DNA of 14,154 bases from Pseudomonadota bacterium (GCA_030531915.1 JAUNMD010000014.1:1-14154), one strand, 5' to 3'. Shown: positions 1 to 7,720, counted from the stretch's first letter. Made by a program: numbers and translations. The notes: generated by a model not told the origin, from the letters alone.

Positions 1-1993
1 AACATGCAGACGTCCCATCGCCCATGTCTGAATACACTTCGCCCGTGCAACAGCCATAAACGTCTGGTGCTTTGCCATCTTCGCAAATCGGTGTGTCGTT
101 CGTATCTGTATCGGCATCGTCCGCCACGGCATCGTTATACACATCATCATATTTTATAACCGTTTCGGTGTCATAATCCGGCGACGCAACAAACATCTTT
201 TCTTGTTGCGATACGCTGTACGCAGGTTTAGACGCGATTACTTCTTCTTCGCTGGCAATGACGCGTTCTGGTTCGGCGACCGGCGTAACCGTCGGCACGG
301 TGGGCACAGCAACTGTTTCAGGTTCTGATACCACCGGTGTTACTGGCACAGGCGCAGGTTCTGGTTCGACCACCGGCGCGACATCAACCGGTTCGGGTTC
401 ACTGACCGTGACTGGAACTGGTTCTGGTTCGGGTTGTGCCACGACGGGGGCAGGGCTGGGTTGTTCCACCACAGGTTCTTTGACCGTGACCTGTTGTGCG
501 GCAACAATATCAGATTCCGATATAAATGGCGACGCCGCATTAGCATCAGATTCTGTTTTTGCCGTATCCGCGGTTGTTGCGGTCACCGTCGGCACAGACG
601 CCGTCAAATCAGGCACTGTGTCGCCATTACGCTGCTGATACAACCACAGGGTAAAGATTGACATCGCAATCAACAGCACCAACATAATATAGTACATCAA
701 ATTTGGCTTTTGCGACCGACCATTGTTTTCATCAACCGCAACAGGGGCAACACCGGTAATCGGCGACACCGGACGCACATTTGGTGCGGACACGGGTGCG
801 GGACGCACGGGCGACACCGGCGTGGCGACATCAGCAACGGGCCGTTCGGTCATGGTCGCGGGTTGTGCAAAATCCGTTGCAGCGGGCTTTAACGAATCCA
901 ACATTGGCGAACTGACGGGCTCTGCCGCACTGGGCGCATCGTCACGCAGCGGCACTTGCTGTGGGGCATTATCCGCATCGTGCACATGTGGTGACACAGG
1001 TGGCGTAAACGACAGTGGCGCGACCTCTGTAACGTCCTCTGCGGCAAACGTTGGCGCATCAAATTGTGGTGCGACGTCCTGTACAGGCGCGGCTGTCGGC
1101 GACGAACCAAACTCAATCGGTTTGAACGCGATTTCTTCGTCCAAGATTTCTGGATCTTTATCAAATAATGGTTTTACTTCTTCGTCGGCCATCTGTTCTG
1201 CCTTTGGTTCAATTTGTTGTTCAGTTGTTGTAATTGTTAAATCGGTGGGTTGTGGTGTGGTCACCGCATGACCTGTCACCACCACATTCTCGTCCGGCAC
1301 ACGTACCAATATATCACGCGCCGCGCGCGCATCATCATCGGCCACCACCAACCGACGCTGGGCATTTGTCAGGCGACGCTTTGCACGGTTCAATTTTTCG
1401 GTTGTGGCATCAATCTGGGCTTCGGTTCGCAGAATTTTGGATGCAGATTGCTTGGTTGGTTCGCGCCCAATGGATTTCCGCTGTTGCGATAGTTTCGCAC
1501 GCAATTCGCGCACACGCGATTGCAATTCACCAATCGTGGCGTTTGTGCGTTCAATCGTATCACGCGCCGTGTCCGCCGCTGTACGCGCCGCATCCAAACG
1601 TTCGGTTGCGCTGCGCCGCACGGACGCATTACGAAACGCCGCCAACGCGCGCACCGCATCAGACAAATTTTCGTCATTATCATACGCACGCAACAATTCG
1701 GCATATATGTCCAGACCGGTATATTCTATGTCCAATTTTTGATATTTATTATCTTTCTTTGGGCGGACGGTTTCCAAATCCACATGCCAATCATTGACCA
1801 AGATATCGTCCCACTTGCGCCCATCATCGGAATCAATCACCAACAGGGCATTTGGCTTGGTATCATTTACAGTTTCGTCCAGCACAAACACCAGCCGCCC
1901 CGTATTGTCAAAATACGCGACCAGACGATTTTCGCCAATCTGGTATTGGCGCGGTGTAACGGTACTGGTAATATCCTCTCTCTTGCTTGGCAT
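1..1993 (-). CDS. Single-pass membrane protein with coiled coil and Cys module (partial, 3' end off the window)
   Basis: The minus-strand frame stays open from 1993 to the window edge (664 codons visible). No known family is recognised. Residues 1-125 form a mixed, possibly globular domain; about 125-230 is a charged Ala/Arg/Glu-rich helical stretch that should form a coiled coil; 240-430 is acidic and Pro-rich. A single membrane segment lies at about 432-451, preceded by RSQK, so the N-terminus should be cytoplasmic. Residues 460-590 are a Pro/Glu/Val stalk with PEPEP repeats, a usual periplasmic spacer. From 637 a cysteine module begins (C637, CC648-649, C664) containing GEVYSDMGD. The start at 1993 was chosen because GGGGGA at 2005-2010 is 11 nt upstream; an ATG at 2002 in the same frame is too close to it. 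The gene begins 27 bp after the gcrA stop, so co-transcription is likely. Function unknown; an envelope-spanning structural or anchoring role is inference. Confidence 0.85.
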   Translation of the reverse strand, partial: MPSKREDITSTVTPRQYQIGENRLVAYFDNTGRLVFVLDETVNDTKPNALLVIDSDDGRKWDDILVNDWHVDLETVRPKKDNKYQKLDIEYTGLDIYAELLRAYDNDENLSDAVRALAAFRNASVRRSATERLDAARTAADTARDTIERTNATIGELQSRVRELRAKLSQQRKSIGREPTKQSASKILRTEAQIDATTEKLNRAKRRLTNAQRRLVVADDDARAARDILVRVPDENVVVTGHAVTTPQPTDLTITTTEQQIEPKAEQMADEEVKPLFDKDPEILDEEIAFKPIEFGSSPTAAPVQDVAPQFDAPTFAAEDVTEVAPLSFTPPVSPHVHDADNAPQQVPLRDDAPSAAEPVSSPMLDSLKPAATDFAQPATMTERPVADVATPVSPVRPAPVSAPNVRPVSPITGVAPVAVDENNGRSQKPNLMYYIMLVLLIAMSIFTLWLYQQRNGDTVPDLTASVPTVTATTADTAKTESDANAASPFISESDIVAAQQVTVKEPVVEQPSPAPVVAQPEPEPVPVTVSEPEPVDVAPVVEPEPAPVPVTPVVSEPETVAVPTVPTVTPVAEPERVIASEEEVIASKPAYSVSQQEKMFVASPDYDTETVIKYDDVYNDAVADDADTDTNDTPICEDGKAPDVYGCCTGEVYSDMGDGTSAC

Positions 1994-2020
1994 GTTCTGC
2001 ATAATCCCCCACAGATAAGA

Positions 2021-2677
2021 TTATTTTTTCTTTGGCGGCGTGAATTGATATGCCTGTTTGCAATGTTCATAGCAATACGGTTTGCCCACAAACACTGTTT
2101 CGCCACAGAAATGGAAATTTTCAGAATCTGGATCGCCAATCGGCCAACGACACTGATTTGGTTTCAGGTTCGCCATTTCCAACGAATGCTGAATAATACG
2201 CTGATGCATGGCCAACGTTTTGTTGCTGACCGCTTTGGTGGCCTTGGGCACAGGCGCAACCTTGACCGCTGGCTTTTCTGTGACCTTGGCCGCCGGTTTC
2301 TTTGGGGCCGCGGCGGCCTTCTTTGCTGGGGCAGCGGTCGCTTTTTTTGCCGCCGCTGGCGCAGCCGCCTTCTTCGCGGGGGTGGCAACCTTTGGCGTGG
2401 CGACCTTGGTCGTTGTTTTCTTTGCTGGGGCAACCGGTGATTTTTTTGCAGTCGCCTTTGGCGCGGCCGTCTTGGCGGTCTTGGCGGCCTTTGGCGCGGG
2501 CTCTGGCGTGGTGGTGGCAACACCACCGGCCTTTGGATTCCAGCCCAGTCGGTTTAATTTACCAACCACGGCGTTCTTGCTGATGCCCAAGCGTTTGCCA
2601 ATTTCAGCCGTCGACAACCCCTTGCCGGTCAATGCCTTTAATTTCTTTAATGTTGCGTTATCCCAACCCTTGCTCAT
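2021..2677 (-). CDS. gcrA: GcrA family cell-cycle transcriptional regulator with H1-like linker
   Basis: 218 residues. Residues 1-46 match the GcrA N-terminal DNA-binding domain (tryptophan near the start, then LSTAEIGKRLG and KNAVVGKLNRLGW). The C-terminal part, about 155-210, matches the GcrA C-terminal region (CRWPIGDP, FHFCG, PYCYEHC, AYQ). In Caulobacter GcrA this part contacts sigma-70 domain 2 and the protein activates promoters bearing methylated GANTC sites. Between them lies about 100 residues of Lys/Ala/Pro/Thr repeats (PAKKA, ATPK, APKK) resembling eukaryotic histone H1 tails, which makes the protein longer than Caulobacter GcrA (173 aa). Cysteines 176, 191, 202 and 206 could bind a metal, but this is only suggested by spacing. 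AAGGG lies 10 nt before the start. It is divergent from the prepilin peptidase gene and heads a probable two-gene unit with the membrane protein downstream. Confidence 0.93.
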   Translation of the reverse strand: MSKGWDNATLKKLKALTGKGLSTAEIGKRLGISKNAVVGKLNRLGWNPKAGGVATTTPEPAPKAAKTAKTAAPKATAKKSPVAPAKKTTTKVATPKVATPAKKAAAPAAAKKATAAPAKKAAAAPKKPAAKVTEKPAVKVAPVPKATKAVSNKTLAMHQRIIQHSLEMANLKPNQCRWPIGDPDSENFHFCGETVFVGKPYCYEHCKQAYQFTPPKKK

Positions 2678-2707
2678 TTTATATCAACCCTTGTTGTACA
2701 TTTTATG

Positions 2708-2737
2708 GTATAATTCTAGCATAGTTCCGAAAGGCAA
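2708..2737 (-). promoter_or_regulatory. Putative gcrA promoter
   Basis: On the minus strand TTGCCT (2737-2732) is separated by 18 bp from TTATAC (2713-2708), placing a start site about 25 bp before the gcrA ATG. The -10 overlaps the -10 of the opposing promoter. The match is moderate and GcrA/CtrA control sites were not clearly seen. Confidence 0.4.
2709..2714 (+). promoter_or_regulatory. Putative -10 box for the prepilin peptidase gene
   Basis: A perfect TATAAT lies 35 bp upstream of the ATG at 2749, but no good -35 is seen at 16-18 bp. It shares bases with the opposite-strand gcrA -10, so the two promoters probably exclude each other. Confidence 0.4.
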
Positions 2738-2748
2738 GGGGGAAAAAT

Positions 2749-3219
2749 ATGATTTGGCAAATCTTTTTCATTATTTTATTGGCGGTGGCATTGTGGTGCG
2801 CGTACCAGATTTCGGTCGCCGACCTGCGTCGTCGGATTATTCCAGACGCATACCTGTGGCCACTGTTTTTGATTGGTTTGCTGGTAACAAATTGGTGGCC
2901 ATGGATTGTCGGCCCGCGCATGGCGGCAACCAGTGCGGTATTTGGCTATACATTGGCCGCGGGCGTTGGATTTGTATTTGACGTTATTCGCAGACGCACA
3001 AATCCAGACGCCGAAACGCCAATCGGTCTGGGCGACATTAAATTGATTGCGACGGGCGGATTGTGGCTGGGCGTCCAAGGGCTGGGGCTGGCACTGATTG
3101 TTGCATGTATCACGGGCGGCGCATGGGCCCGCGTGCGACACCAGCGTTATATTCCATTTGCACCATTCTTTGTTGCGGGCGCAATTTTGTCTTTAATAAC
3201 AATGGCGTTTTTGCTATAA
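2749..3219 (+). CDS. Prepilin peptidase, A24 family, CpaA/TadV-like (no methyltransferase domain)
   Basis: 156 residues, strongly hydrophobic, with several membrane segments. The two catalytic aspartates of A24 aspartyl peptidases are visible: D25 in the motif D-x6-IPD near the cytoplasmic end of the first helix, and D96 in GLGDIKLIA, the GxGD signature. Such enzymes cleave the leader of type IV or Flp prepilins at the inner membrane. The short length and the lack of the N-terminal cysteine/methyltransferase domain are typical of the TadV/CpaA group rather than PilD. AAGGGGGA sits just before the ATG. No pilin or Tad/type II secretion gene is visible nearby, and the exported proteins downstream have classical rather than prepilin signal peptides, so the substrate must be encoded elsewhere. 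The stop codon overlaps the TATAAT of the next gene's promoter. Confidence 0.9.
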   Translation: MIWQIFFIILLAVALWCAYQISVADLRRRIIPDAYLWPLFLIGLLVTNWWPWIVGPRMAATSAVFGYTLAAGVGFVFDVIRRRTNPDAETPIGLGDIKLIATGGLWLGVQGLGLALIVACITGGAWARVRHQRYIPFAPFFVAGAILSLITMAFLL

Positions 3220-3220
3220 T
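3192..3220 (+). promoter_or_regulatory. Putative promoter of the 3239 gene
   Basis: TTTAAT (3192-3197), 17 bp, TATAAT (3215-3220). It lies inside the end of the peptidase gene. The stretch 3209-3231, covering -10 to the ribosome binding site, matches 12731-12753 at 20 of 23 positions. A GAATC site, a possible CcrM methylation target, lies at 3234-3238. Confidence 0.5.
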
Positions 3221-3238
3221 TTGACCAGAGAGGGAATC

Positions 3239-4141
3239 ATGAAACCATCTATGTTCTATTATTTGTGCTCTGCGCTCTGTGCGGTTGTACTGTGTGCAAA
3301 CGCAGACGCCGCGACCCAGCCATTGTCCAAATATGGCCAGATTCAGAATGTTCAAAACTATTCTTCAAACCCATTTTGGAATCCGTCCAGCCCGTATAAT
3401 CAGCGTATGCCCCAGCCGATTTATGTTCAGGGCACAGACGTTGATACCGGCGATTGCACACGTGTTGTATCGGCACTGGTTGCATCATATTGCGCCACAC
3501 GTAATAACTGCATCGGGGTCAGTTTGGACGACGCACGCCCAACATTGACGGTTCAGTTGGCCAGCATACCAAATCATAACTATGTAACGGCATGCGCGGG
3601 ATTCTTGGATTCTGCATTCAAAACGTACAAGGATAACAATGCGAACGCCGCCCCACGCGCCAGTGGCGTTGCGACACCATTTCCCGCCGCGACCGGCGTT
3701 GCAACCGACACCAACACAAATTCAAATATAAAAATCGAAAACCCGTATCAGGAACAATTACCATCATTTAACGGTGATAACTGGGGCGAACAGATTATGG
3801 AACGCACCCGTGAACTGGAAAATTTACAGGCACAAAACGGTGCAAACAATGTCACATTGGCAAAAACCGATTTTCCAACCACCGCGGCGGATTTAACCAT
3901 GTCTGAACGCATGGCGAACAAGGCCGCCGGTTACGAACCATTCAAAGACGCATCTGCATATCAACAGTTAAATATCGAAGACGAAGAAACATTCTTGGCA
4001 CGTCAGGCACAACGTCGCGCGGCATATTGTGACTGGGCACAAAAACAGCTGGCCGCATTGGACGCTGATTTGGCAACATTGCAAAACTGCATGAAACAGG
4101 GCATACGCTTTGCAGATTGTAAAACACTGGGGGTATATTGA
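3239..4141 (+). CDS. Secreted cysteine-containing protein of unknown function
   Basis: 300 residues. A signal peptide is clear: Lys, a hydrophobic core and a cleavage site near ADA at about residue 24. The mature part has cysteines at 73, 85, 91, 119, 264, 284 and 294. The first group sits in a compact domain (about 70-130) with the pattern C-x11-C-x5-C-x27-C, including RPTLTVQLASIP. A Thr/Asn/Ala-rich linker follows (about 135-165), then a charged helical C-terminal half ending in a small Cys cluster. The ATG at 3239 is preferred over an in-frame TTG at 3221 because AGAGAGGGA lies just upstream and the signal peptide then starts directly with MKPS. The stop overlaps the next ATG by one base (TGATG), so translation is probably coupled. 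No family was recognised. Location is periplasm or outer envelope, with disulfides likely. Confidence 0.88.
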   Translation: MKPSMFYYLCSALCAVVLCANADAATQPLSKYGQIQNVQNYSSNPFWNPSSPYNQRMPQPIYVQGTDVDTGDCTRVVSALVASYCATRNNCIGVSLDDARPTLTVQLASIPNHNYVTACAGFLDSAFKTYKDNNANAAPRASGVATPFPAATGVATDTNTNSNIKIENPYQEQLPSFNGDNWGEQIMERTRELENLQAQNGANNVTLAKTDFPTTAADLTMSERMANKAAGYEPFKDASAYQQLNIEDEETFLARQAQRRAAYCDWAQKQLAALDADLATLQNCMKQGIRFADCKTLGVY

Positions 4142-5523
4142 TGAAAATCAATGTCAGCATATTTGTGTTATCTGCACTGATTTCGTGGAACGCATTTGCG
4201 GTTGATATTGCCGATATCACAAACACCGCCGCATGGACGCAAACCAATCACACAGAAACATATACCGTTGGTGCGGACGGCAAATCATTATTCTATCGTG
4301 GCAAAGACACCGGCATGAAATTAAAAACTGTGGCCAAGGCCGGCGACAAGATATCTGTCACAGATACCAGCATTCCGGTAAAACCACGTGCACCAAAACC
4401 AGCACCCGCACAAACGCCAACCGGCGGTGGTTCTGGCGGTGGAACAGGTGGCACTTCGGGTGGTTCAGGTTCGGGCTCTGGTGGCGCATCGGGCGGCGGT
4501 TCGGGTTCTGGCGGTGCTGGATCGGGTTCTGGTTCGGGCTCTGGCACAGGTGGAACCGGTGGCACAGGTACTGGTGGAACTGGTGGTTCTGGCACGGGCG
4601 GCACAGGCGGTTCGGGTTCTGGCGGTACCGGTTCGGGCTCTGGCGCGGGCACAGGGGCTGGGGCTGGCGCGGGTGCAAGCGCAAAACCAACCGTCAAGGG
4701 TCATATAAAGGGTATGTCAACTGGCGCAAAGGTTGCCGGTGTTTTGGGCGCGGTCGGTGGCGGCGTAATGGTTGCCGAATCCGCATCAGGCCAACAACAA
4801 CACAGCGGTTGGGACGTTGCACAGGGCGTTGGCGGTGGCGTAATGGCCGGCGCATCGATTGGCAGTTTCTTCCCTGGCCCTGGCACGGCGATTGGTGCCG
4901 CCGTTGGCGCGGTGGTTGGTGGTGCAATCGCGGGTTCTCAGCTGATTTCTGAAACCGACTGTTTAACCGATCCAGTCACCGGCAAATATACATGTTGCCA
5001 CACGGCGTTTAACAAAGGCGAACGTTACGCAGACATTGGCGACTATATGTTCTGTGTGGTCGACGCCACCGCCGGCGTTCCGGCACAATATGGCACGCGT
5101 CAATGTCAACAGGGTGGTTCCGCCACCGCACATTCTTGGTGGGACGGTTTATGGCAAGATGACGCATGGACACCCGAATGCGAATACAGATATTGCAACA
5201 ATGACGCGCCAAAACGTGGTTATGATAATTATATCGTGCACATTGCCGACACAGAAAACTTCTGTTGGAAATGGCAATGCGCAAATGGCTTGGTTCGCGT
5301 TGGCGACCACTGTGAACGTTCAAAGGCGGGCGCGGCCGGCGGCGCATCAAACGGCACGGGCGGCGAAACAGAACCAGTTGTATCGGACACGTCCAACGAA
5401 CGCTATGAATTGGCCATTGCCAAGATTCAGGCCCAGCGTAACCGTGTTATCAGTATGTGCGGCGCGAATGCGACGGTAACAGCAACATCAACAGACAACA
5501 CCAAGAAAAACAATAAAAAATAG
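4141..5523 (+). CDS. Exported Gly/Ser-linker, glycine-zipper and Cys-rich protein, unknown function
   Basis: 460 residues. A signal peptide ends near residue 20 (NAFA). A small N-terminal domain (about 21-80) leads through a Pro-rich hinge to a Gly/Ser/Thr linker at 95-180. Residues 195-265 hold GxxxG-rich hydrophobic stretches (GVLGAVGGGVM, GPGTAIGAAVGAVVGGAIAG), a glycine-zipper that could insert in or associate with a membrane. A Cys-rich domain follows (274-391; C274, CC285-286, C305, C322, C347, C352, C375, C380, C391) containing GERYADIGD. This repeats the spaced motif of the left-edge membrane protein. The tail is Lys/Asn-rich. GGGGG at about 4129-4133 serves as ribosome binding site, and the start overlaps the previous stop. 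It is probably an envelope structural component; that is inference. Confidence 0.88.
   Translation: MKINVSIFVLSALISWNAFAVDIADITNTAAWTQTNHTETYTVGADGKSLFYRGKDTGMKLKTVAKAGDKISVTDTSIPVKPRAPKPAPAQTPTGGGSGGGTGGTSGGSGSGSGGASGGGSGSGGAGSGSGSGSGTGGTGGTGTGGTGGSGTGGTGGSGSGGTGSGSGAGTGAGAGAGASAKPTVKGHIKGMSTGAKVAGVLGAVGGGVMVAESASGQQQHSGWDVAQGVGGGVMAGASIGSFFPGPGTAIGAAVGAVVGGAIAGSQLISETDCLTDPVTGKYTCCHTAFNKGERYADIGDYMFCVVDATAGVPAQYGTRQCQQGGSATAHSWWDGLWQDDAWTPECEYRYCNNDAPKRGYDNYIVHIADTENFCWKWQCANGLVRVGDHCERSKAGAAGGASNGTGGETEPVVSDTSNERYELAIAKIQAQRNRVISMCGANATVTATSTDNTKKNNKK
4423..4680 (+). repeat. Low-complexity Gly/Ser/Thr-coding repeat tract
   Basis: About 86 codons drawn almost only from GGN, TCN/AGC, ACN and GCN in irregular GGT-TCT/TCG-GGC-type units. 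It encodes a flexible linker. Repeats of this sort can change length by slippage or recombination. Confidence 0.85.
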
Positions 5524-5531
5524 GGCGACTT

Positions 5532-7253
5532 ATGTTGCGTTTTGGTCTGGCAATAATTGCAGCAACAATTTCATCATCGGCGCACGCTGCGCCGATTGAT
5601 GTGCCAGACGCACAAATAACCAATGATGAATTTGTTACCACAGACGAAATATTAAATCGCACGCCCGATGACACAAAGTGCGCAACCGCCGCATTCGCAG
5701 ATGCACTGGCGGTAACCGCCGATAAAATTCCCGCAGACGCGCATGAAAATATTATTCAACAGTGGGTACACCAAACATTTGCAAATCCGGACGTATTGCG
5801 TCGCGTGTTGGCGTGCCCTGAAATTGTGGCAACCGCGGACGATGAAACAATAAAATTCTTGCCAATCGAATATACGTTTGCGGGCGGTCGCACAATCACC
5901 GTGAATTACGAAACACAACCCAAGATTCTGAAACAGCGTTTGTCATTATCGCAAAAGCGCGACACATCAGACATCGCCAGTCCACGTCTGGACGACGGCG
6001 CGGTGTGGACAAATACTGATCCCGCATGGTACGCAATTATGGTTGTCCAGCACGGTGCACTGGACGCATTTGCAAACGCCGCCAGCAATCACACAATTTC
6101 ACTGAACTATATCGCCGAACATATTGATGAACTGTACCCCAAAAACGACAGTTGCACCAGCCGCAGCGCAATCGCGGGCGACAACGACATGGTGAATTTG
6201 GCCATGCACGAAACGGTTGGCCTGGGCGACGACGATACAAACGATTACTATGTTGCAGGCGACATAAACCTGCAATGGATTTCATATTTAGAAATCGGTC
6301 TGGACGTGGTGATAACGGTCGTAACGTTTGGTGGTGGCACGGTAATTCTGGGCATGACCAAGGCCGCACGTGCATCGCGCACATTGAAAAACCTGAGCAC
6401 CACAATCAAGGTATTATCCAAATCGGACAAGGTTGCCGACTATGTCAAGGTTGCCAACCGTTATTCTAAAATCGCCGACGAATTAAAGACATTGGACAAG
6501 GTCAAAGATGCCGCATCATACGAAAAGAAATCCAAAGAAATGGCGGATTTGGCAAAAACTATGCGCGAAATGGAACGCGCATCGGACGATGTTGCCCAAT
6601 ATCGCAAGGCAACCGCCAGTTTTGCCGAAATCAACAAATATCGCCACGCACTGCGCGGGCTGCGTGCACCACAACGTGGCAACATTGTCGCACGCGCATG
6701 GCGCGCATTTCGCGCAACCGGCACGGGCAACAAGGCCATTGCCAAGGGCGCACGTGTCGCCCGCAGCAGCACAGTTTCCGGACGTCTGCGCGATTGGCTG
6801 TTTGATTCAACAATGCGCAACATGGGTATGTTGGCGCGTGTCGAACGCCAAGGGGGGCTGGTATACGGCGCACTGAAATTTATCGGCGGCATGTACGATT
6901 GGACAGAAACCAGCACCGGCGATTTCACAAACAATATTCAATTTGCACCACTGTTACTGTTGTCTGCGGACGACTTAGAGGGCCAAGAAAACGTTGTAAA
7001 CTATGGCATGTGGCTGCTGTGGGCGGGCGACGCAACATCGGCGGCGGACGATGATGCCGCATATTTACAGGCAATGGACACCGCCGAAAAATTCTGGCAA
7101 GATTTGACCACCGTACAAGAACAGAAAAACAATCACGCATGCGACGTCGATATCTATGTTGTGCGCCCAATCTTGCGCAATCCGGATACATCGGACGCAG
7201 AAATCTATTACCTGATTATGAATGACATTCCGTGGACAACCCACAATGAATAA
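5532..7253 (+). CDS. Exported protein with internal hydrophobic segment and helical region, unknown function
   Basis: 573 residues. An N-terminal signal peptide has a probable AHA cleavage site near residue 19. Residues 20-250 are acidic, with cysteines at 50, 95 and 208. A hydrophobic segment at about 254-275 (GLDVVITVVTFGGGTVILG) could cross or dip into a membrane. From about 280 to 370 the sequence is rich in Lys/Ala/Glu with heptad-like spacing and probably forms a coiled coil. A basic Arg-rich stretch (about 375-440) follows, then a second hydrophobic patch with MYDWTE and a C-terminal domain with Cys537. The gene starts 8 bp after the previous stop with only a weak GGGCGA upstream, so it probably relies on coupling with the preceding gene. 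No family recognised. The layout, a helical region after a membrane segment, may suggest a toxin-like or scaffold protein, but nothing in the sequence proves it. Confidence 0.87.
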   Translation: MLRFGLAIIAATISSSAHAAPIDVPDAQITNDEFVTTDEILNRTPDDTKCATAAFADALAVTADKIPADAHENIIQQWVHQTFANPDVLRRVLACPEIVATADDETIKFLPIEYTFAGGRTITVNYETQPKILKQRLSLSQKRDTSDIASPRLDDGAVWTNTDPAWYAIMVVQHGALDAFANAASNHTISLNYIAEHIDELYPKNDSCTSRSAIAGDNDMVNLAMHETVGLGDDDTNDYYVAGDINLQWISYLEIGLDVVITVVTFGGGTVILGMTKAARASRTLKNLSTTIKVLSKSDKVADYVKVANRYSKIADELKTLDKVKDAASYEKKSKEMADLAKTMREMERASDDVAQYRKATASFAEINKYRHALRGLRAPQRGNIVARAWRAFRATGTGNKAIAKGARVARSSTVSGRLRDWLFDSTMRNMGMLARVERQGGLVYGALKFIGGMYDWTETSTGDFTNNIQFAPLLLLSADDLEGQENVVNYGMWLLWAGDATSAADDDAAYLQAMDTAEKFWQDLTTVQEQKNNHACDVDIYVVRPILRNPDTSDAEIYYLIMNDIPWTTHNE

Positions 7254-7266
7254 TAAATTTTTCCCA

Positions 7267-7295
7267 TTGTATTTTTCTGGGCAAATACTTATACT
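7267..7295 (+). promoter_or_regulatory. Putative promoter of the 7327 gene
   Basis: TTGTAT (7267-7272), 17 bp, TATACT (7290-7295); start site near 7302, about 25 bp before the ATG. AGGGGA at 7313-7318 is the ribosome binding site. Confidence 0.6.
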
Positions 7296-7326
7296 ATTTG
7301 TATAAACAGGACAGGGGACACGTCAC

Positions 7327-7644
7327 ATGAAACGCATTTTATCTGTTTTATTGATTGCAATTACAACCGCGACAACCGCGTCGGCGTATCAGGTTTTATC
7401 GTCCAAGGAATTGGGCCAAAACGATGCCAAAAATCAGAACGTCGTTGTCAAATGCACAACCGACACGGGTCAGGTTTCAAATCAAACATGCAGTTTACGC
7501 CGTTATGTAAAATGCACCGGCACGGGCAAGGCAAAACGTTGCAATGGTTGGCAACCATGGCGCGACCTGCGTAACCCATCATCAGAATACGCCGATTGGC
7601 GCAGTGGTGCATCCGCATGCTGCCGCGAAATGGGCCTGCGATAA
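7327..7644 (+). CDS. Small secreted cysteine-rich protein, unknown function
   Basis: 105 residues. A signal peptide ends at ASA (residue 20), leaving a mature basic protein of about 85 residues. Six cysteines (43, 55, 63, 72, 98, 99) suggest three disulfide bonds. Tryptophan-rich WQPWRDLRNPSSEYADW precedes a C-terminal SGASACCREMGLR. The even Cys count, small size and own promoter and terminator indicate a stand-alone exported product. It could be a small periplasmic domain, an effector-like peptide or an inhibitor; no family is recognised and no function is claimed. Confidence 0.85.
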   Translation: MKRILSVLLIAITTATTASAYQVLSSKELGQNDAKNQNVVVKCTTDTGQVSNQTCSLRRYVKCTGTGKAKRCNGWQPWRDLRNPSSEYADWRSGASACCREMGLR

Positions 7645-7647
7645 AGA

Positions 7648-7669
7648 ATGCGCCACCGGCGCATTTTTT
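7648..7669 (+). terminator. Intrinsic terminator of the 7327 gene
   Basis: Perfect 7-bp stem ATGCGCC/GGCGCAT (7648-7654, 7658-7664) with loop ACC and a run of six T. It begins 3 bp after the stop codon. Confidence 0.9.
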
Positions 7670-7686
7670 AATGTTCTGCTCTTTAC

Positions 7687-7715
7687 TTTTCATAAACAAA
7701 CGTATAACATATACA
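7687..7715 (+). promoter_or_regulatory. Putative promoter of the structured RNA
   Basis: TTTTCA (7687-7692), 17 bp, TATACA (7710-7715). An alternative is TTTACT (7682-7687) with TATAAC (7703-7708) at 15 bp. A GAATC site at 7719-7723 lies at the predicted start. Confidence 0.45.
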
Positions 7716-7720
7716 AGTGA

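Noticed and set aside
258..1271. Plus-strand Thr/Ser/Gly-rich ORFs
   Set aside because: They lie antisense to the Pro/Glu/Val-rich open frame of the left-edge membrane protein, which is continuous for 664 codons with coherent domains.
2208..2981. Plus-strand 257-residue ORF rich in Ala/Phe/Gly
   Set aside because: It is antisense to the Lys/Ala/Pro repeats of gcrA and runs through the gcrA promoter into the peptidase gene in another frame.
4293..4697. Minus-strand ORF rich in PEPEP/PVPP repeats
   Set aside because: It is the antisense reading of the Gly/Ser/Thr codon repeats of the 4141 gene; GGN-TCN tracts read backwards give Pro/Glu. No ribosome binding site or signal was seen.
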